DNA of 64,000 nucleotides from Streptomyces sp. NBC_01754 (GTDB lineage: Bacteria > Actinomycetota > Actinomycetes > Streptomycetales > Streptomycetaceae), in assembly GCF_035918015.1 (NCBI RefSeq), contig NZ_CP109132.1:2976001-3040000 (forward strand). The letters are read 5' to 3'. The position numbers were made by a program, and so were the translations under genes. The notes under the pieces are model-generated. The model was given only the letters and a program-made list of their open reading frames with translations, had not been told where the DNA came from and made no database searches. The first letter of the stretch is position 1, and every line of letters begins with the position of its first letter. This document shows, one piece after another, positions 43,068 through 51,332 of the stretch.

Positions 43068-43238
43068 CTAGCCGGCGTTGCTCACGGATGCGGGCACCCG
43101 TGCGCCCGTCGTCGCGCATTGGCATACCCGGCCCCGTTCCTGGCTCGTCATCTGGAACGGTACCCACCCGGTGGTGACCTCGCACCGCCCTCGATCCCGC
43201 CCGGGACCGGAGGCGGACGCATGTGGTGCGATGGCGGG

Positions 43239-43784
43239 ATGACGGCTCCGACCCCGTACCTGTTCTGCGCGGCCGCGCCGCCGCTCCACTACGTGGCTGG
43301 GGCCATCGAGGACGCGCAGGCCCGTGGCTGGACGGTCCGCCTCGGTCTCACCCCGACGGCCGCCGCCTGGCTGGAGGACCACCTCGGCGGCCTTGAAGCG
43401 CTTACTGGAAACCGCGTGCGATCGACGTACCGGAGGCCGGGGGACGCGAGCGGCTGGCCGGCACCGGACGTGATCCACTTCGCGCCGATCACCGCGAACT
43501 CGCTGAACGCGTGGGCGCTCGGGCTCACCCCGTCCTGGCCGGTCGGCGTGGTTGTGCAAGCGGCGGGCAAGGGGACCCCGATGGTGGCGATGCCCTGTGT
43601 GAACCAGGCCCTTGCCGCGCATCCGCAGGTTGACCGGTCGGTGGCGGCGCTCCGGGACATGGGCGTGACTGTGCTGTATGGCGAGGGTGGGTGGGCGCCG
43701 AACCCGTCCGGCCAGGGCCGACCAACGGAATACCCGTGGCACTTGGTCACCGACGCAGCGGATCGCTTCCTACCGCAGCAGTGA
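43239..43784 (+). CDS. flavoprotein, PPC-decarboxylase/flavin prenyltransferase-like
   Basis: The 181-residue protein has the homo-oligomeric flavin-containing Cys decarboxylase fold: TPYLFCAAAPPLHYVAGAIEDAQARGWTVRLGLTPTAAAWL, then VIHFAPITANSLNAWALGL (the substrate-binding PxTANxxxK-like segment) and VAMPCVNQALAAHP. Stand-alone Streptomyces members usually sit opposite an XRE gene, as here, but that regulator is split by the IS. It binds FMN; substrate unknown. Confidence 0.83.
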   Translation: MTAPTPYLFCAAAPPLHYVAGAIEDAQARGWTVRLGLTPTAAAWLEDHLGGLEALTGNRVRSTYRRPGDASGWPAPDVIHFAPITANSLNAWALGLTPSWPVGVVVQAAGKGTPMVAMPCVNQALAAHPQVDRSVAALRDMGVTVLYGEGGWAPNPSGQGRPTEYPWHLVTDAADRFLPQQ

Positions 43785-43842
43785 CCGTGGACGCGACGAA
43801 TCGCCCCCGCCCGACCCCGCGAGCCCCAGGGAGGTGATCGTT

Positions 43843-44007
43843 TTGCGGGTATTCGTAAAGCGACAAGTCGGCCCGGCGGACGTCGGAGCAGCATCGGCGC
43901 GCATCGGGCCGGGAGTCGCCGCGAGGGGCCCGGACCGCGTCCCCGGCTCGCTCAACACCCTTATAAACTCGGAGAATGAACCCGGATCACATCCCCGGCA
44001 CCGATGA
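43843..44007 (+). CDS. possible small ORF overlapping the Imm49-type gene
   Basis: GGAGGT at an ideal distance precedes a TTG (43843) opening 54 codons that overlap the next gene by 32 bases. The first codons are AT-rich (GTA TTC GTA AAG CGA CAA) unlike local genes. It may be a leader peptide, a recent fragment or a chance frame. Confidence 0.25.
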   Translation: MRVFVKRQVGPADVGAASARIGPGVAARGPDRVPGSLNTLINSENEPGSHPRHR

Positions 44008-45475
44008 ACTTCTGCTCGGTACGTACGCCCGGCTGCTGCCCGCCGATTCGATCACCTCTGAGATCGCTGGCTCCCTGCGCTATGCGCGTCCGGTGGCCGA
44101 TGGCCTCGTCTTCGCCTATGCCCTCGACCGGCCCACCGACGTACGGATCCTCACCGACGCGGACGTGGAGCGCGTCGGCCTGGAGCAGCTGGGACAGGCG
44201 GCGTACGAGAACCTGATGCGCGTGCCCGTCACGCACGAGGAGATACCCGTCGAGGGAACGACCCTGCAATCCTTCTACGGCGACTCGCACTTCATCGGCA
44301 GTCAGGCTCTGTTCCTGTCCGCAGCGGTCCGGCGGGTCACCGGCGGGACGCTTCCGCTCGCCGGCGCCCTTGTCGTCATGCCCAGCCGCCACAACCTGGT
44401 GTACCACCCGATCGTCGACGGCACCGTGGTCGATGCCGTCAACTGCCTCGCCCGATACGCGCTGGGCGCCTTCGAGGACGGACCGGGCGCACTGTCCCCG
44501 CGGGTCTACTGGTGGCACCGCGGCGGACTGACGTCGCTCACGGTCATCGACGAGGACACCCGTCACTTCTCCAACCATCCGCCGGCACCTTTGCTCGATC
44601 TGATGAAGGGCCTGGTCCGTCTCGACCGCGCCGGCCGGCTCGCCACCCGTACCGCCGCCGAGGCGCCCGCTCCCGACCTGGCCGCGATCACCCGCACCAC
44701 AACGGAGGCGATAGCGGGCCTCGCCCAGGATCCGGGCGACGGACCGGGTGATGCCTTCGCCTCCGCCGTCGCCCTCGCCCACGCCTGCTGCGCCACCGAT
44801 CCGAGGGCGTCGCTCATGGAGACGTGGGACGCCTGGGCCGCGGCCGTACAACTCGGCTCCGCCCTGTTCACCGGTGCGCGGCAGCAGGACTGCCGGGTGG
44901 GCGAAGACCTCGTGCTACAGCTGCCGGCCACACCTGCCGTGCCGCCGGCAGACGCCCGTGCCTGGCTCGACGCCCTCTACCTGTCGATCGTGTGCCGGGA
45001 GCAGGACCGGATCCACCGACTGTGCCAGGTGCCGCTGGAGACACTGCGGCAGGACGACTCCGTCGACGCGTACGTGCTGCACTGGATCGACACGCTCCAG
45101 ACGTACCTCTCCGAACGTGACTCCATGGACGAGGTCGTGGAGAAGCTGGTCGCCACCATGAAGACGTCCGGGCCCGACGACGTGACCCACGCCCCGGCGG
45201 AGTTCGTGGACCGGATCGACCACCAGCCGGTCTCGCTCTTCCACCGTCTCATCACAGGCGACCACGACACCTTCGCGAAGACGCTCGGCGAGGCCCTGGC
45301 GGAACACAGCGCTCACTGGGGCGGGTCGGCGCAGCCACGGGCACACGTGGCCCTGGGGCCGCTGGCGATCGCGAGCCTCGCTTTCGACCACGGGTTCCCC
45401 ATCGATCCGGCCCAGCCGTACCTGCCCCGGTACCTGCTCGACCGCGAACGGATCGAGAAGATCCCCAGCCCCTGA
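43976..45475 (+). CDS. immunity 49 (Imm49)-like protein with N-terminal extension
   Basis: The 499-residue protein has a C-terminal helical Imm49-like half (about 225-495: ALDALYLSIVCREQDRIHRL region, SLFHRLITGDHDTFAKTLGEALAEHS, ALGPLAIASLAFDHGFPIDPAQPYLPRYLL). The N-terminal half of about 220 residues is different and contains VFAYALDRPTDVRILTDADV, SRHNLVYHPIVDG and YWWHRGG. Imm49 proteins neutralise polymorphic toxins; no toxin gene is nearby, so it may be an orphan immunity gene. GGAG precedes the ATG. The neighbours (IS, flavoprotein) indicate an accessory island. Confidence 0.7.
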   Translation: MNPDHIPGTDELLLGTYARLLPADSITSEIAGSLRYARPVADGLVFAYALDRPTDVRILTDADVERVGLEQLGQAAYENLMRVPVTHEEIPVEGTTLQSFYGDSHFIGSQALFLSAAVRRVTGGTLPLAGALVVMPSRHNLVYHPIVDGTVVDAVNCLARYALGAFEDGPGALSPRVYWWHRGGLTSLTVIDEDTRHFSNHPPAPLLDLMKGLVRLDRAGRLATRTAAEAPAPDLAAITRTTTEAIAGLAQDPGDGPGDAFASAVALAHACCATDPRASLMETWDAWAAAVQLGSALFTGARQQDCRVGEDLVLQLPATPAVPPADARAWLDALYLSIVCREQDRIHRLCQVPLETLRQDDSVDAYVLHWIDTLQTYLSERDSMDEVVEKLVATMKTSGPDDVTHAPAEFVDRIDHQPVSLFHRLITGDHDTFAKTLGEALAEHSAHWGGSAQPRAHVALGPLAIASLAFDHGFPIDPAQPYLPRYLLDRERIEKIPSP

Positions 45476-45620
45476 ACCGGCCCTCCGGCACGTCGGCGCG
45501 GGAGCTGTCCGTCTCTGCCTGCGAGGGGGCCCCTCGGTGGCCGGCTCCCGACGGCCGGGGGGATCCCTCGATGGCAGGGGATCGGTGATCGGTACACGGT
45601 GTCGGCACCGACGCGAGACG

Positions 45621-46880
45621 TCAGGCGACGACCGGCCCCATCCGTACGACCGTCCGCTCCCGCCGCGCCCGTTCCGCCGCCCAGACGACCAGGTGGGACT
45701 CCAGCGTCTCGTACGGTCCGGAGCCCACCAGCGACCGGTCGCCGCCGGCGACCGCCGCGATGAACGCGCGCAGGAGTTCGGTGTCGGCGCCGCCGTGTCC
45801 GTCCGCTGCCGACGCGCCGCCGTCCGGGTCCAGGTCGAAGGTGTGCTGGGTGTCGGTAAGGAAGTCGTGCAGCGTGATCCGCCGGCCGTCGCCCTCCAGC
45901 GAACCGTGCGTGCCGAAGACCCGGGTCTTACGGAAGTCGAGCGCCGTGAACGCGGTCATGGTGAACGAGGCGGTGACGCCGCCCTCGTACTCCAGGTTCA
46001 CGACCTGGTGGTCCACCACGTCGTTGCGTCCCGCGTAGACGCAGGTGCCGTAGGGGCCCTCCGCCAGCGCGGTGCGCAGGCCGGCCGGGGAGACGTCGTC
46101 GGTGAGTACGCCGAGCGGCCACTGCTCGTACACCGGATCGCCGAGGAACCGTTCGTAGATACGGACCGCGGAGTACGCGCAGGTCCGCTCGACGGGGCAG
46201 CTCACGCAGCGCTCCCCCGCGCCCTCCGGCTTGTTCTCGGGCCGGAAGTGGTGCAGGCCGCCGAAGGAGGAGACCCGTTCGACGGGGCGGCCGACGATGT
46301 GGCCGAGCCAGTCGATGTCATGGCTCGACTTGGCCAGCAGCATGGGCGACGACTGCGCCTCGACGGCCCACTGGCCGCGTACGTAGGAGTGGGCCTGGTG
46401 CCACCAGCCGACGGGCTCCAGGTGTTCGATGCTGACGACGTCGCCGATGCGGCCCTCGGTGATCAGCTGCTTCAGCTTGACCGAGTACGCGGTGTAGCGC
46501 AGGACATGGCAGACGCCGAGCAGGATGTCGTTGCGCACGGCGGCGTCGACGATCCGGCGCGCGTCCTCCTCGGACGGTGCCATCGGCTTCTCGAGCAGGA
46601 GGGCGTACCCGAGGTCCGCGAGGGCGACGGCGGGGTCGGCGTGGAGCCGGTCAGGGGTGGCGACGACGGCCGCGTCGGCGAGCTTCGGCCGGGCGGCGAG
46701 CTGGGACCAGTCGTGGAAGACGTGGTCGTCGGGGAGGTCGAACTCGTCGGCGACGGCCTGCCTGCGGGCGGGATCGGGATCGACCACGGCGTTGACGGTC
46801 GCGAGTCCCTCGGAAACCGCGATACGTGCGTACGAGGCCCCCCGGGCACCCGCACCGACGATCGCCAGAGTGACAGTCAC
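45621..46880 (-). CDS. Gfo/Idh/MocA family oxidoreductase
   Basis: The 419-residue protein has an N-terminal Rossmann motif (TLAIVGAGARGASYARIAVSE), the family LLEKPMAPSEEDARRIVDAA segment with the conserved EKP, and a C-terminal substrate domain that includes CVSCPVERTCAYSAVRIYERF and GVTASFTMTAF. It probably oxidises or epimerises a sugar derivative taken up by the adjacent importer. GTG 46880 lies 12 bases past the permease stop, so it is the last gene of the importer operon. Confidence 0.9.
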   Translation of the reverse strand: MTVTLAIVGAGARGASYARIAVSEGLATVNAVVDPDPARRQAVADEFDLPDDHVFHDWSQLAARPKLADAAVVATPDRLHADPAVALADLGYALLLEKPMAPSEEDARRIVDAAVRNDILLGVCHVLRYTAYSVKLKQLITEGRIGDVVSIEHLEPVGWWHQAHSYVRGQWAVEAQSSPMLLAKSSHDIDWLGHIVGRPVERVSSFGGLHHFRPENKPEGAGERCVSCPVERTCAYSAVRIYERFLGDPVYEQWPLGVLTDDVSPAGLRTALAEGPYGTCVYAGRNDVVDHQVVNLEYEGGVTASFTMTAFTALDFRKTRVFGTHGSLEGDGRRITLHDFLTDTQHTFDLDPDGGASAADGHGGADTELLRAFIAAVAGGDRSLVGSGPYETLESHLVVWAAERARRERTVVRMGPVVA

Positions 46881-46891
46881 GGGAAAGTCCT

Positions 46892-47698
46892 TTACTTGAC
46901 GGCACCCTGGAGGATGCCCTTGATGAAGTGACGCTGGAAGAAGAGGTAGAGCAGGACGATCGGCGTGATCACGATGATCGTTCCGGCGGACAGCAGCGGG
47001 ATGTTCTTGCCGAACTGCTGGACGAACTTGCCGAGTCCCGAGGGCGCGGTGCGCATCGCCGGGTCCTGGATCAGGACCAGGGCGAGCAGGAACTGGTTCC
47101 AGGCCCACATGAAGTACAGCAGGCCGAGCGTGGTGAGCGCCGGTCCCGCCGTCGGCAGCAGCACCTTGGTCAGGGTGCGCCAGCTGCCCGCGCCGTCGAC
47201 CGCCGCCGCCTCGGTGATCTCCTTGGGCAGCGACTCGAAGTGGGTGCGCATCCAGTACACGCCGAAGGGCATGAACAGACCGATGAGCGGCAGGATCACC
47301 GCCCAGTAGGTGTTCAGCAGGCCGACGGTCCGCAGGTCGTAGTAGAGCGGGATGACGATCGCCTCGTACGGCAGCGCCATGCCGAGCATCAGCATCGCGA
47401 ACAGCGGCCCCTTGACGCGCAGCCGCATGGAGGCCAGGCCGTATCCGGCGAGTGTCGCGAGGACCAGGGCGATCGGTACGACGCCGAGGGCGATGACGGC
47501 GCTCGACCTGAGGAGCGAGCCGAATCCCGCGGTGGTCCAGGCGGTGGCGAAGTTCTCCCAGTGCGGGTCGGACGGCCACGCGAGGCCGGGCGACAGCTCG
47601 GTCTGGGGCTGGAGGGCGGCGCTGAAGAGCGCGAGGAAGGGGAAGAGGACCGACGCGGCGGCCAGGATCAGGACGAGCCGGGGCAGGTGCTTGGTCAT
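46892..47698 (-). CDS. carbohydrate ABC transporter permease (MalG/CUT1 type)
   Basis: The 268-residue protein has six helices and the inner-membrane permease loop EAAAVDGAGSWRTLTKVLLPTAGPAL (EAA motif, about 164-189) that docks the ATPase. Length and helix pattern match MalG-type subunits. ATG 47698 is one base from the upstream permease stop. Confidence 0.92.
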   Translation of the reverse strand: MTKHLPRLVLILAAASVLFPFLALFSAALQPQTELSPGLAWPSDPHWENFATAWTTAGFGSLLRSSAVIALGVVPIALVLATLAGYGLASMRLRVKGPLFAMLMLGMALPYEAIVIPLYYDLRTVGLLNTYWAVILPLIGLFMPFGVYWMRTHFESLPKEITEAAAVDGAGSWRTLTKVLLPTAGPALTTLGLLYFMWAWNQFLLALVLIQDPAMRTAPSGLGKFVQQFGKNIPLLSAGTIIVITPIVLLYLFFQRHFIKGILQGAVK

Positions 47699-47699
47699 T

Positions 47700-48644
47700 T
47701 CATCGCTCCCGGGTGAGCCTGTTCAGGACGTACATGACCGCGCAGGTGAGCACGGACAGCACGGTGGCGAGGGCGCAGGCGGTGCCGACGCGGCCGGCCG
47801 TGAAGACGAGTTGGTAGACCTGGACACCGGGGACCATGGTCGAGTAGCCGGGGCCGCCGCCCGTCATGACGTACACGACGTCGAAGCCCGCGAGGGCCGC
47901 GATGACCGTGACGGTGCAGGCGACGCCGATCTCCTTGCGCAGACCGGGCACGGTGATGTGCCAGAACTGCCGCAGCCGGCCGGCGCCGTCCAGGCCCGCC
48001 GCCTCGTAGAGCGAGGGGTCGATCTTGCCGATGCCGGAGAGCAGCAGAAGGAAGCAGAGTCCGGTGGTGACCCAGGTGCCGATGAGGCCCACGGTCGGCA
48101 GGGCCCAGTCGAAGTCACCGAGCCAGGCCCGTGTGAAGCCGCCGAGGCCGACGGCGCGCAGGAGCTGGTTGAGGGGACCGTCCTCGCTGTAGATCCACTT
48201 CCAGACGACGCCGACGGCGACGAGGGGGAGCACCTGCGGAAGGAAGATGACGGTGCGGATGACCGGCATCGCGCGCCAGGGTACGGCGGCCACCAGCGCC
48301 GCCAGCACGAGTCCGAGGCTCACCGGGATGACGGTGTAGAAGAGGATGAAGACGAAGGCGTGGATCAGGGCGCTGCGCAGGGCGGGCTCGTTGAAGACCG
48401 CGGCGTAGTTGTCCAGTCCCGCCCAGGTGGCGACGCCGATGCCGTTCCAGTTCCAGAACGAGAACCACACGCTGTGCAGCCAGGGGCCGATGACGAACGC
48501 GGCGTAGAAGAGGACGGCCGGCAGGACGTAGAGGAGCGGGACGAGGTGCTGCCGTCTCGGCCGGGCCGTCGACGGCTTCGGCGCGGGCGCCGGGCGGGCG
48601 GCGTCCTCGGCCACCCGCCCGGCACCGACGAGCGCGTCAGCCAT
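47700..48644 (-). CDS. carbohydrate ABC transporter permease (MalF/CUT1 type)
   Basis: The 314-residue protein has a charged, Pro-rich N-terminus, six helices and the EAA loop YEAAGLDGAGRLRQFWHITVPGLRKEI (about 215-240). MalF-type partner of the next gene. Its ATG overlaps the end of the binding-protein gene by 8 bases. Confidence 0.92.
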   Translation of the reverse strand: MADALVGAGRVAEDAARPAPAPKPSTARPRRQHLVPLLYVLPAVLFYAAFVIGPWLHSVWFSFWNWNGIGVATWAGLDNYAAVFNEPALRSALIHAFVFILFYTVIPVSLGLVLAALVAAVPWRAMPVIRTVIFLPQVLPLVAVGVVWKWIYSEDGPLNQLLRAVGLGGFTRAWLGDFDWALPTVGLIGTWVTTGLCFLLLLSGIGKIDPSLYEAAGLDGAGRLRQFWHITVPGLRKEIGVACTVTVIAALAGFDVVYVMTGGGPGYSTMVPGVQVYQLVFTAGRVGTACALATVLSVLTCAVMYVLNRLTRER

Positions 48645-49938
48645 GGGTGCCGGCCCACTCGCCCTGGATCGCCTTGATGAAGCCCGCGGTGTCGGTCTTG
48701 CCCGCGAGGAGTTCCTGCGTGGTGGCCGTGAACTTGTCGTTCATCGTGGCGGTGGCGTTGTTGTTGAAGCCGACGAGGCCGTTGTCGGCGTCGACCTCGG
48801 CCCAGGCGGCCACGATGTCGGACATCACCGTGCCGTCGGCGGGCTCGGCCGCGGTGATGTCCGCGGGCATGAAGCCGGCCCTGAACTGCTCGGCGGACGC
48901 CTCGGGCGAGTGCAGGAAGTCGAGGAAGGCGGCGGCCGCGTCGGGGTGCTCGGTGTGGGTGGACACGGCGTACGCGACGGACGTGCCGATGGCGGTGGCC
49001 TTCGGGCCGGGGAAGGCGAAGAACCCGGCGTCCTTGCCGAGCTTCTCGCCGATCTTCGCCGCGTCCCAGTTCCCGTCGACGAAGAACAGCCCCTCGCCCT
49101 TGGCGAACTTGTCGGTCGCGCCCTGGAGGTCGGTGCCGTTGGCGCTCGCGGGCAGGTAGCCCTTCTCGGCCCACTCCGCGACCTTGGTGACGGCGGCCCG
49201 GTTGCCCGCGGTGTCGAAGGTGGCGCCCTTCTGCCCGAAGGTCCACTTGGCGGCGGCCTCGGCTCCGTCCAGGGACTGGCCGACGAGCTGGATCGGGAAG
49301 GACGCGTGGCCCTGGGCGTTGCCCATCTGGAGCGGTATCTCGCCGGCCTTCTTGGCCTTGGCGAGCGCGGACTCGAACGCGTCGAGGTCGGCCGGAGGCG
49401 CGGTGATGCCGAGCTGCGCGGCCTTCGCCTTGTTGTAGTAGACGCCGACGAGCGAGAACCCGGCGGGTGCCGCGTAGAGCTTGCCCTCCCCGAGCGTGGA
49501 GCCGTTCGCGCCGACCCGCCACTGGTCGAGCTGGGTGCCGGCGTACGTCTTGTCCCAGCCGTACGCCTCCGCGTAGGGGGAGAGGTCGCGGACGAGGTTG
49601 TCCTTGACGGTGGTGCCCACGGAGTTCAGCAGGGCGATGTCCGGTGCCTGGTCGGAGGCGAGGGAGAGGTTCAGGCTCTTGTTGTAGTCGTCGTAGTTGG
49701 TGTCCTGGTAGGCGATGTGCACGTTGGGGTGCTTCGTCTCGAACGCCTTGATGACGGCCTTGACGGCCGCTCCCGATTCGGGGGTGGAGACCAGCGACAG
49801 GGTGACCTCGCCTTCCGGCACTCCGGTCTTCACTGGGCCGGCGGACTCGGCCGGCGCCTGGCTGTCGGCGCCCGGCGCGCAGGAGGTCGCGGAGAGCACC
49901 ACGAACACGGTCCCGGCCAGCATTGTTCTGAGCTTCAT
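48637..49938 (-). CDS. sugar ABC transporter substrate-binding lipoprotein
   Basis: The 433-residue protein has a lipoprotein signal peptide with lipobox LSATSC (Cys20) and the extracellular solute-binding family 1 fold: VIKAFETKHPNVHIAYQDTN, LNLSLASDQAPDIALLN and FFVDGNWDAAKIGEKLG. It captures an oligosaccharide and delivers it to the two permeases. No ATPase is encoded; Streptomyces CUT1 importers usually share MsiK. An operator shared with the GH16 gene lies in its promoter region. Confidence 0.92.
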   Translation of the reverse strand: MKLRTMLAGTVFVVLSATSCAPGADSQAPAESAGPVKTGVPEGEVTLSLVSTPESGAAVKAVIKAFETKHPNVHIAYQDTNYDDYNKSLNLSLASDQAPDIALLNSVGTTVKDNLVRDLSPYAEAYGWDKTYAGTQLDQWRVGANGSTLGEGKLYAAPAGFSLVGVYYNKAKAAQLGITAPPADLDAFESALAKAKKAGEIPLQMGNAQGHASFPIQLVGQSLDGAEAAAKWTFGQKGATFDTAGNRAAVTKVAEWAEKGYLPASANGTDLQGATDKFAKGEGLFFVDGNWDAAKIGEKLGKDAGFFAFPGPKATAIGTSVAYAVSTHTEHPDAAAAFLDFLHSPEASAEQFRAGFMPADITAAEPADGTVMSDIVAAWAEVDADNGLVGFNNNATATMNDKFTATTQELLAGKTDTAGFIKAIQGEWAGTHG

Positions 49939-50016
49939 CGGGCTTGATCGCTTTCGGGAAAGGCGCAGGCGCCATGTGGCAGGATGACGAGTCGGGAGAC
50001 TAGTCATGTCCCGGGG

Positions 50017-50043
50017 GTTTCGAAAGAAAGTTTTCTACCGAAG
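50017..50043. promoter_or_regulatory. operator-like sequence shared with GH16 promoter
   Basis: This 27-base sequence (starts GTTTCGAA, centre GAAAGTT, ends CTACCGAAG) matches 51284-51310 at 22 of 27 positions and is partly palindromic (TTTCG...CGAA). It lies just past a probable leftward promoter (minus strand TTGACA at 50070-50065, 18-base spacer, TCACTT at 50046-50041) and 36 bases before the ROK gene. Likely binding site of the ROK regulator. Confidence 0.65.
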
Positions 50044-50079
50044 TGACTCATGTCATATAAGGACTGTCAAGGGGGGTCG

Positions 50080-51228
50080 ATGAACGACGCAGAGGTTCCG
50101 CCAGGTGGCGACCAGAGCTCTCTCCGGCACCTGAACACCAGCCGGGTGCTCCATCTCCTTTACGACGGCGTCCCGTTGACGATCAACGCGCTCTCGCGTG
50201 TGACCGGTCTGTCGCGGCCGACCGTCCGGGGCATCGTGACGACGCTCCTCGACGCCGGACTGCTCAAGCCGGACGGACAGGACGCGGTCCGCACCGGAGG
50301 GCGTCCCGCCCAGCGTTACGCCTTCGACCGGAACGCGGGCCGCCTCGCGGGGCTCCGCTTCGACGTGGACGGCGTCTGGGCGCGGGTGACGGACCTGGCC
50401 GGGGAGTCGGCCGTGACGGCCCACGTCGCACTGCCGGCCGACACCGCTCCGCAGCAGCGCGTCGACGCGGCCGCGACCCTCGTGCGCGCGCAACTGCCCA
50501 CGCCCGGGACCCCCCTGTGGGCCGTGGGCGCCGGCACCCCCGGCATCGTCGACAGCGCCGGCACCGTGCGACTGAGCGTCGCCATCCCCGAGTGGTCCGG
50601 CACCGAGCTCACCCGCGAACTCGGCGAGCGGCTCGGCTGCCCGGCGATGACGGCCAAGGACACCAACCTCGCCGCACTCGCCGAGCACCGCGTCGGTGCC
50701 GCGCAGGGCACCCCCGACATCCTCTACGTGCAGATGGGGAGCCGTCTCGGCGTGGGCGTGCTGGTCGACGGCCTCCCCTTCACGGGGCGGTCCGGGGCGG
50801 CCGGCGAGATCGGGCGGCACCCGGAACTGGGCTGGCAGGACGCCCCGGCGAAACTCTTCGCGGCGTCCGGCTCGGCGCGCGACAGCGCGGAGGACGCGGG
50901 GGCGCTGGCCTTCGCCCGCGCGGCGCACGGGGACCCGGAGGCGCGGGCGGCGGTCGACGCCTACGCCCGCGCCCTCGCCGACGGCATCGGCGCGATGGTG
51001 CTGGCCGTCGACCCCCGGCTGATCGTGCTCGGCGGGGGCCTGGCGAAGGCGGGGACCGTGGTGCTCGATCCGATCCGGCGCCGCCTGGCGGAGATCTGCT
51101 ACGAGGCCCCGCCCCTCGCCCTGACGGCGCTGACGGACGACGTGGTGACCGTCGGCGGGGTGGAGGCGGCCCGCGATCTGGTGCGCGGCGGCCTGCGCGT
51201 GACGGTGGATCAGGCCCTGAGCTCCTGA
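50080..51228 (+). CDS. ROK-family transcriptional regulator
   Basis: The 382-residue protein has an N-terminal winged helix (LRHLNTSRVLHLLYDGVPLTINALSRVTGLSRPTVRGIVTTLLDAGLL, about 15-62) and a ROK domain (WAVGAGTPGIVD, GVGVLVDGLPFTGRSGAAGEIGRHPE, IVLGGGLAKAG). The zinc-binding CxCGxxGC cluster and the kinase DxGGT motif are absent, so it is a regulator that no longer phosphorylates sugar. GGGGGG precedes ATG 50080. It lies between, and probably controls, the divergent importer operon and the GH16 gene; a sugar is the likely inducer. Confidence 0.9.
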   Translation: MNDAEVPPGGDQSSLRHLNTSRVLHLLYDGVPLTINALSRVTGLSRPTVRGIVTTLLDAGLLKPDGQDAVRTGGRPAQRYAFDRNAGRLAGLRFDVDGVWARVTDLAGESAVTAHVALPADTAPQQRVDAAATLVRAQLPTPGTPLWAVGAGTPGIVDSAGTVRLSVAIPEWSGTELTRELGERLGCPAMTAKDTNLAALAEHRVGAAQGTPDILYVQMGSRLGVGVLVDGLPFTGRSGAAGEIGRHPELGWQDAPAKLFAASGSARDSAEDAGALAFARAAHGDPEARAAVDAYARALADGIGAMVLAVDPRLIVLGGGLAKAGTVVLDPIRRRLAEICYEAPPLALTALTDDVVTVGGVEAARDLVRGGLRVTVDQALSS

Positions 51229-51244
51229 ATTCCTGACGCGGGCA

Positions 51245-51274
51245 TTGACAGCGCCTGGTGAGCACCGGCACATT
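51245..51274 (+). promoter_or_regulatory. promoter of GH16 gene
   Basis: TTGACA (51245-51250), an 18-base spacer and CACATT (51269-51274) form a plausible HrdB-type promoter. The shared operator begins 9 bases downstream, a position where a bound repressor would block initiation. Confidence 0.5.
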
Positions 51275-51283
51275 GCGGTCACA

Positions 51284-51310
51284 GTTTCGAAGGAAAGTTA
51301 CCTACGAAAG
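51284..51310 (+). promoter_or_regulatory. operator-like sequence in GH16 promoter region
   Basis: This 27-base near-palindrome (TTTCGAAGG at one end, CCTACGAAA at the other) matches the copy at 50017-50043 at 22 positions. It lies between the promoter and the GH16 ribosome-binding site. Likely ROK binding site. Confidence 0.65.
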
Positions 51311-51332
51311 ATCCCTCACTCAAGGAGCTACT

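Larger units (their letters stand above)
40476..43125 (-). pseudogene. XRE-family regulator gene interrupted by IS1182-type element
   Basis: The N-terminal 19 codons lie right of the insertion (43125-43069: MPMRDDGRTGARIREQRRL) and 294 codons lie left (41360-40476: AHLAQRQLANQLPYSYSLLD, VECGAREASPGLTTAVAAAL...). Removing the IS and one copy of CTAG rejoins them in frame into a protein of about 313 residues with a continuous helix-turn-helix; the rest is helical, TPR-like (TDIDLHALGARVRMKQWDEGL). The HTH is cut in its first half, so the gene is inactive. It was divergent from the flavoprotein gene, the usual arrangement of this regulator type in Streptomyces. Confidence 0.88.

Noticed and set aside
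40145..45475. Complete integrative element at tRNA-Arg
   Set aside because: No integrase, excisionase or repeat of the tRNA 3' end is found downstream within the window.
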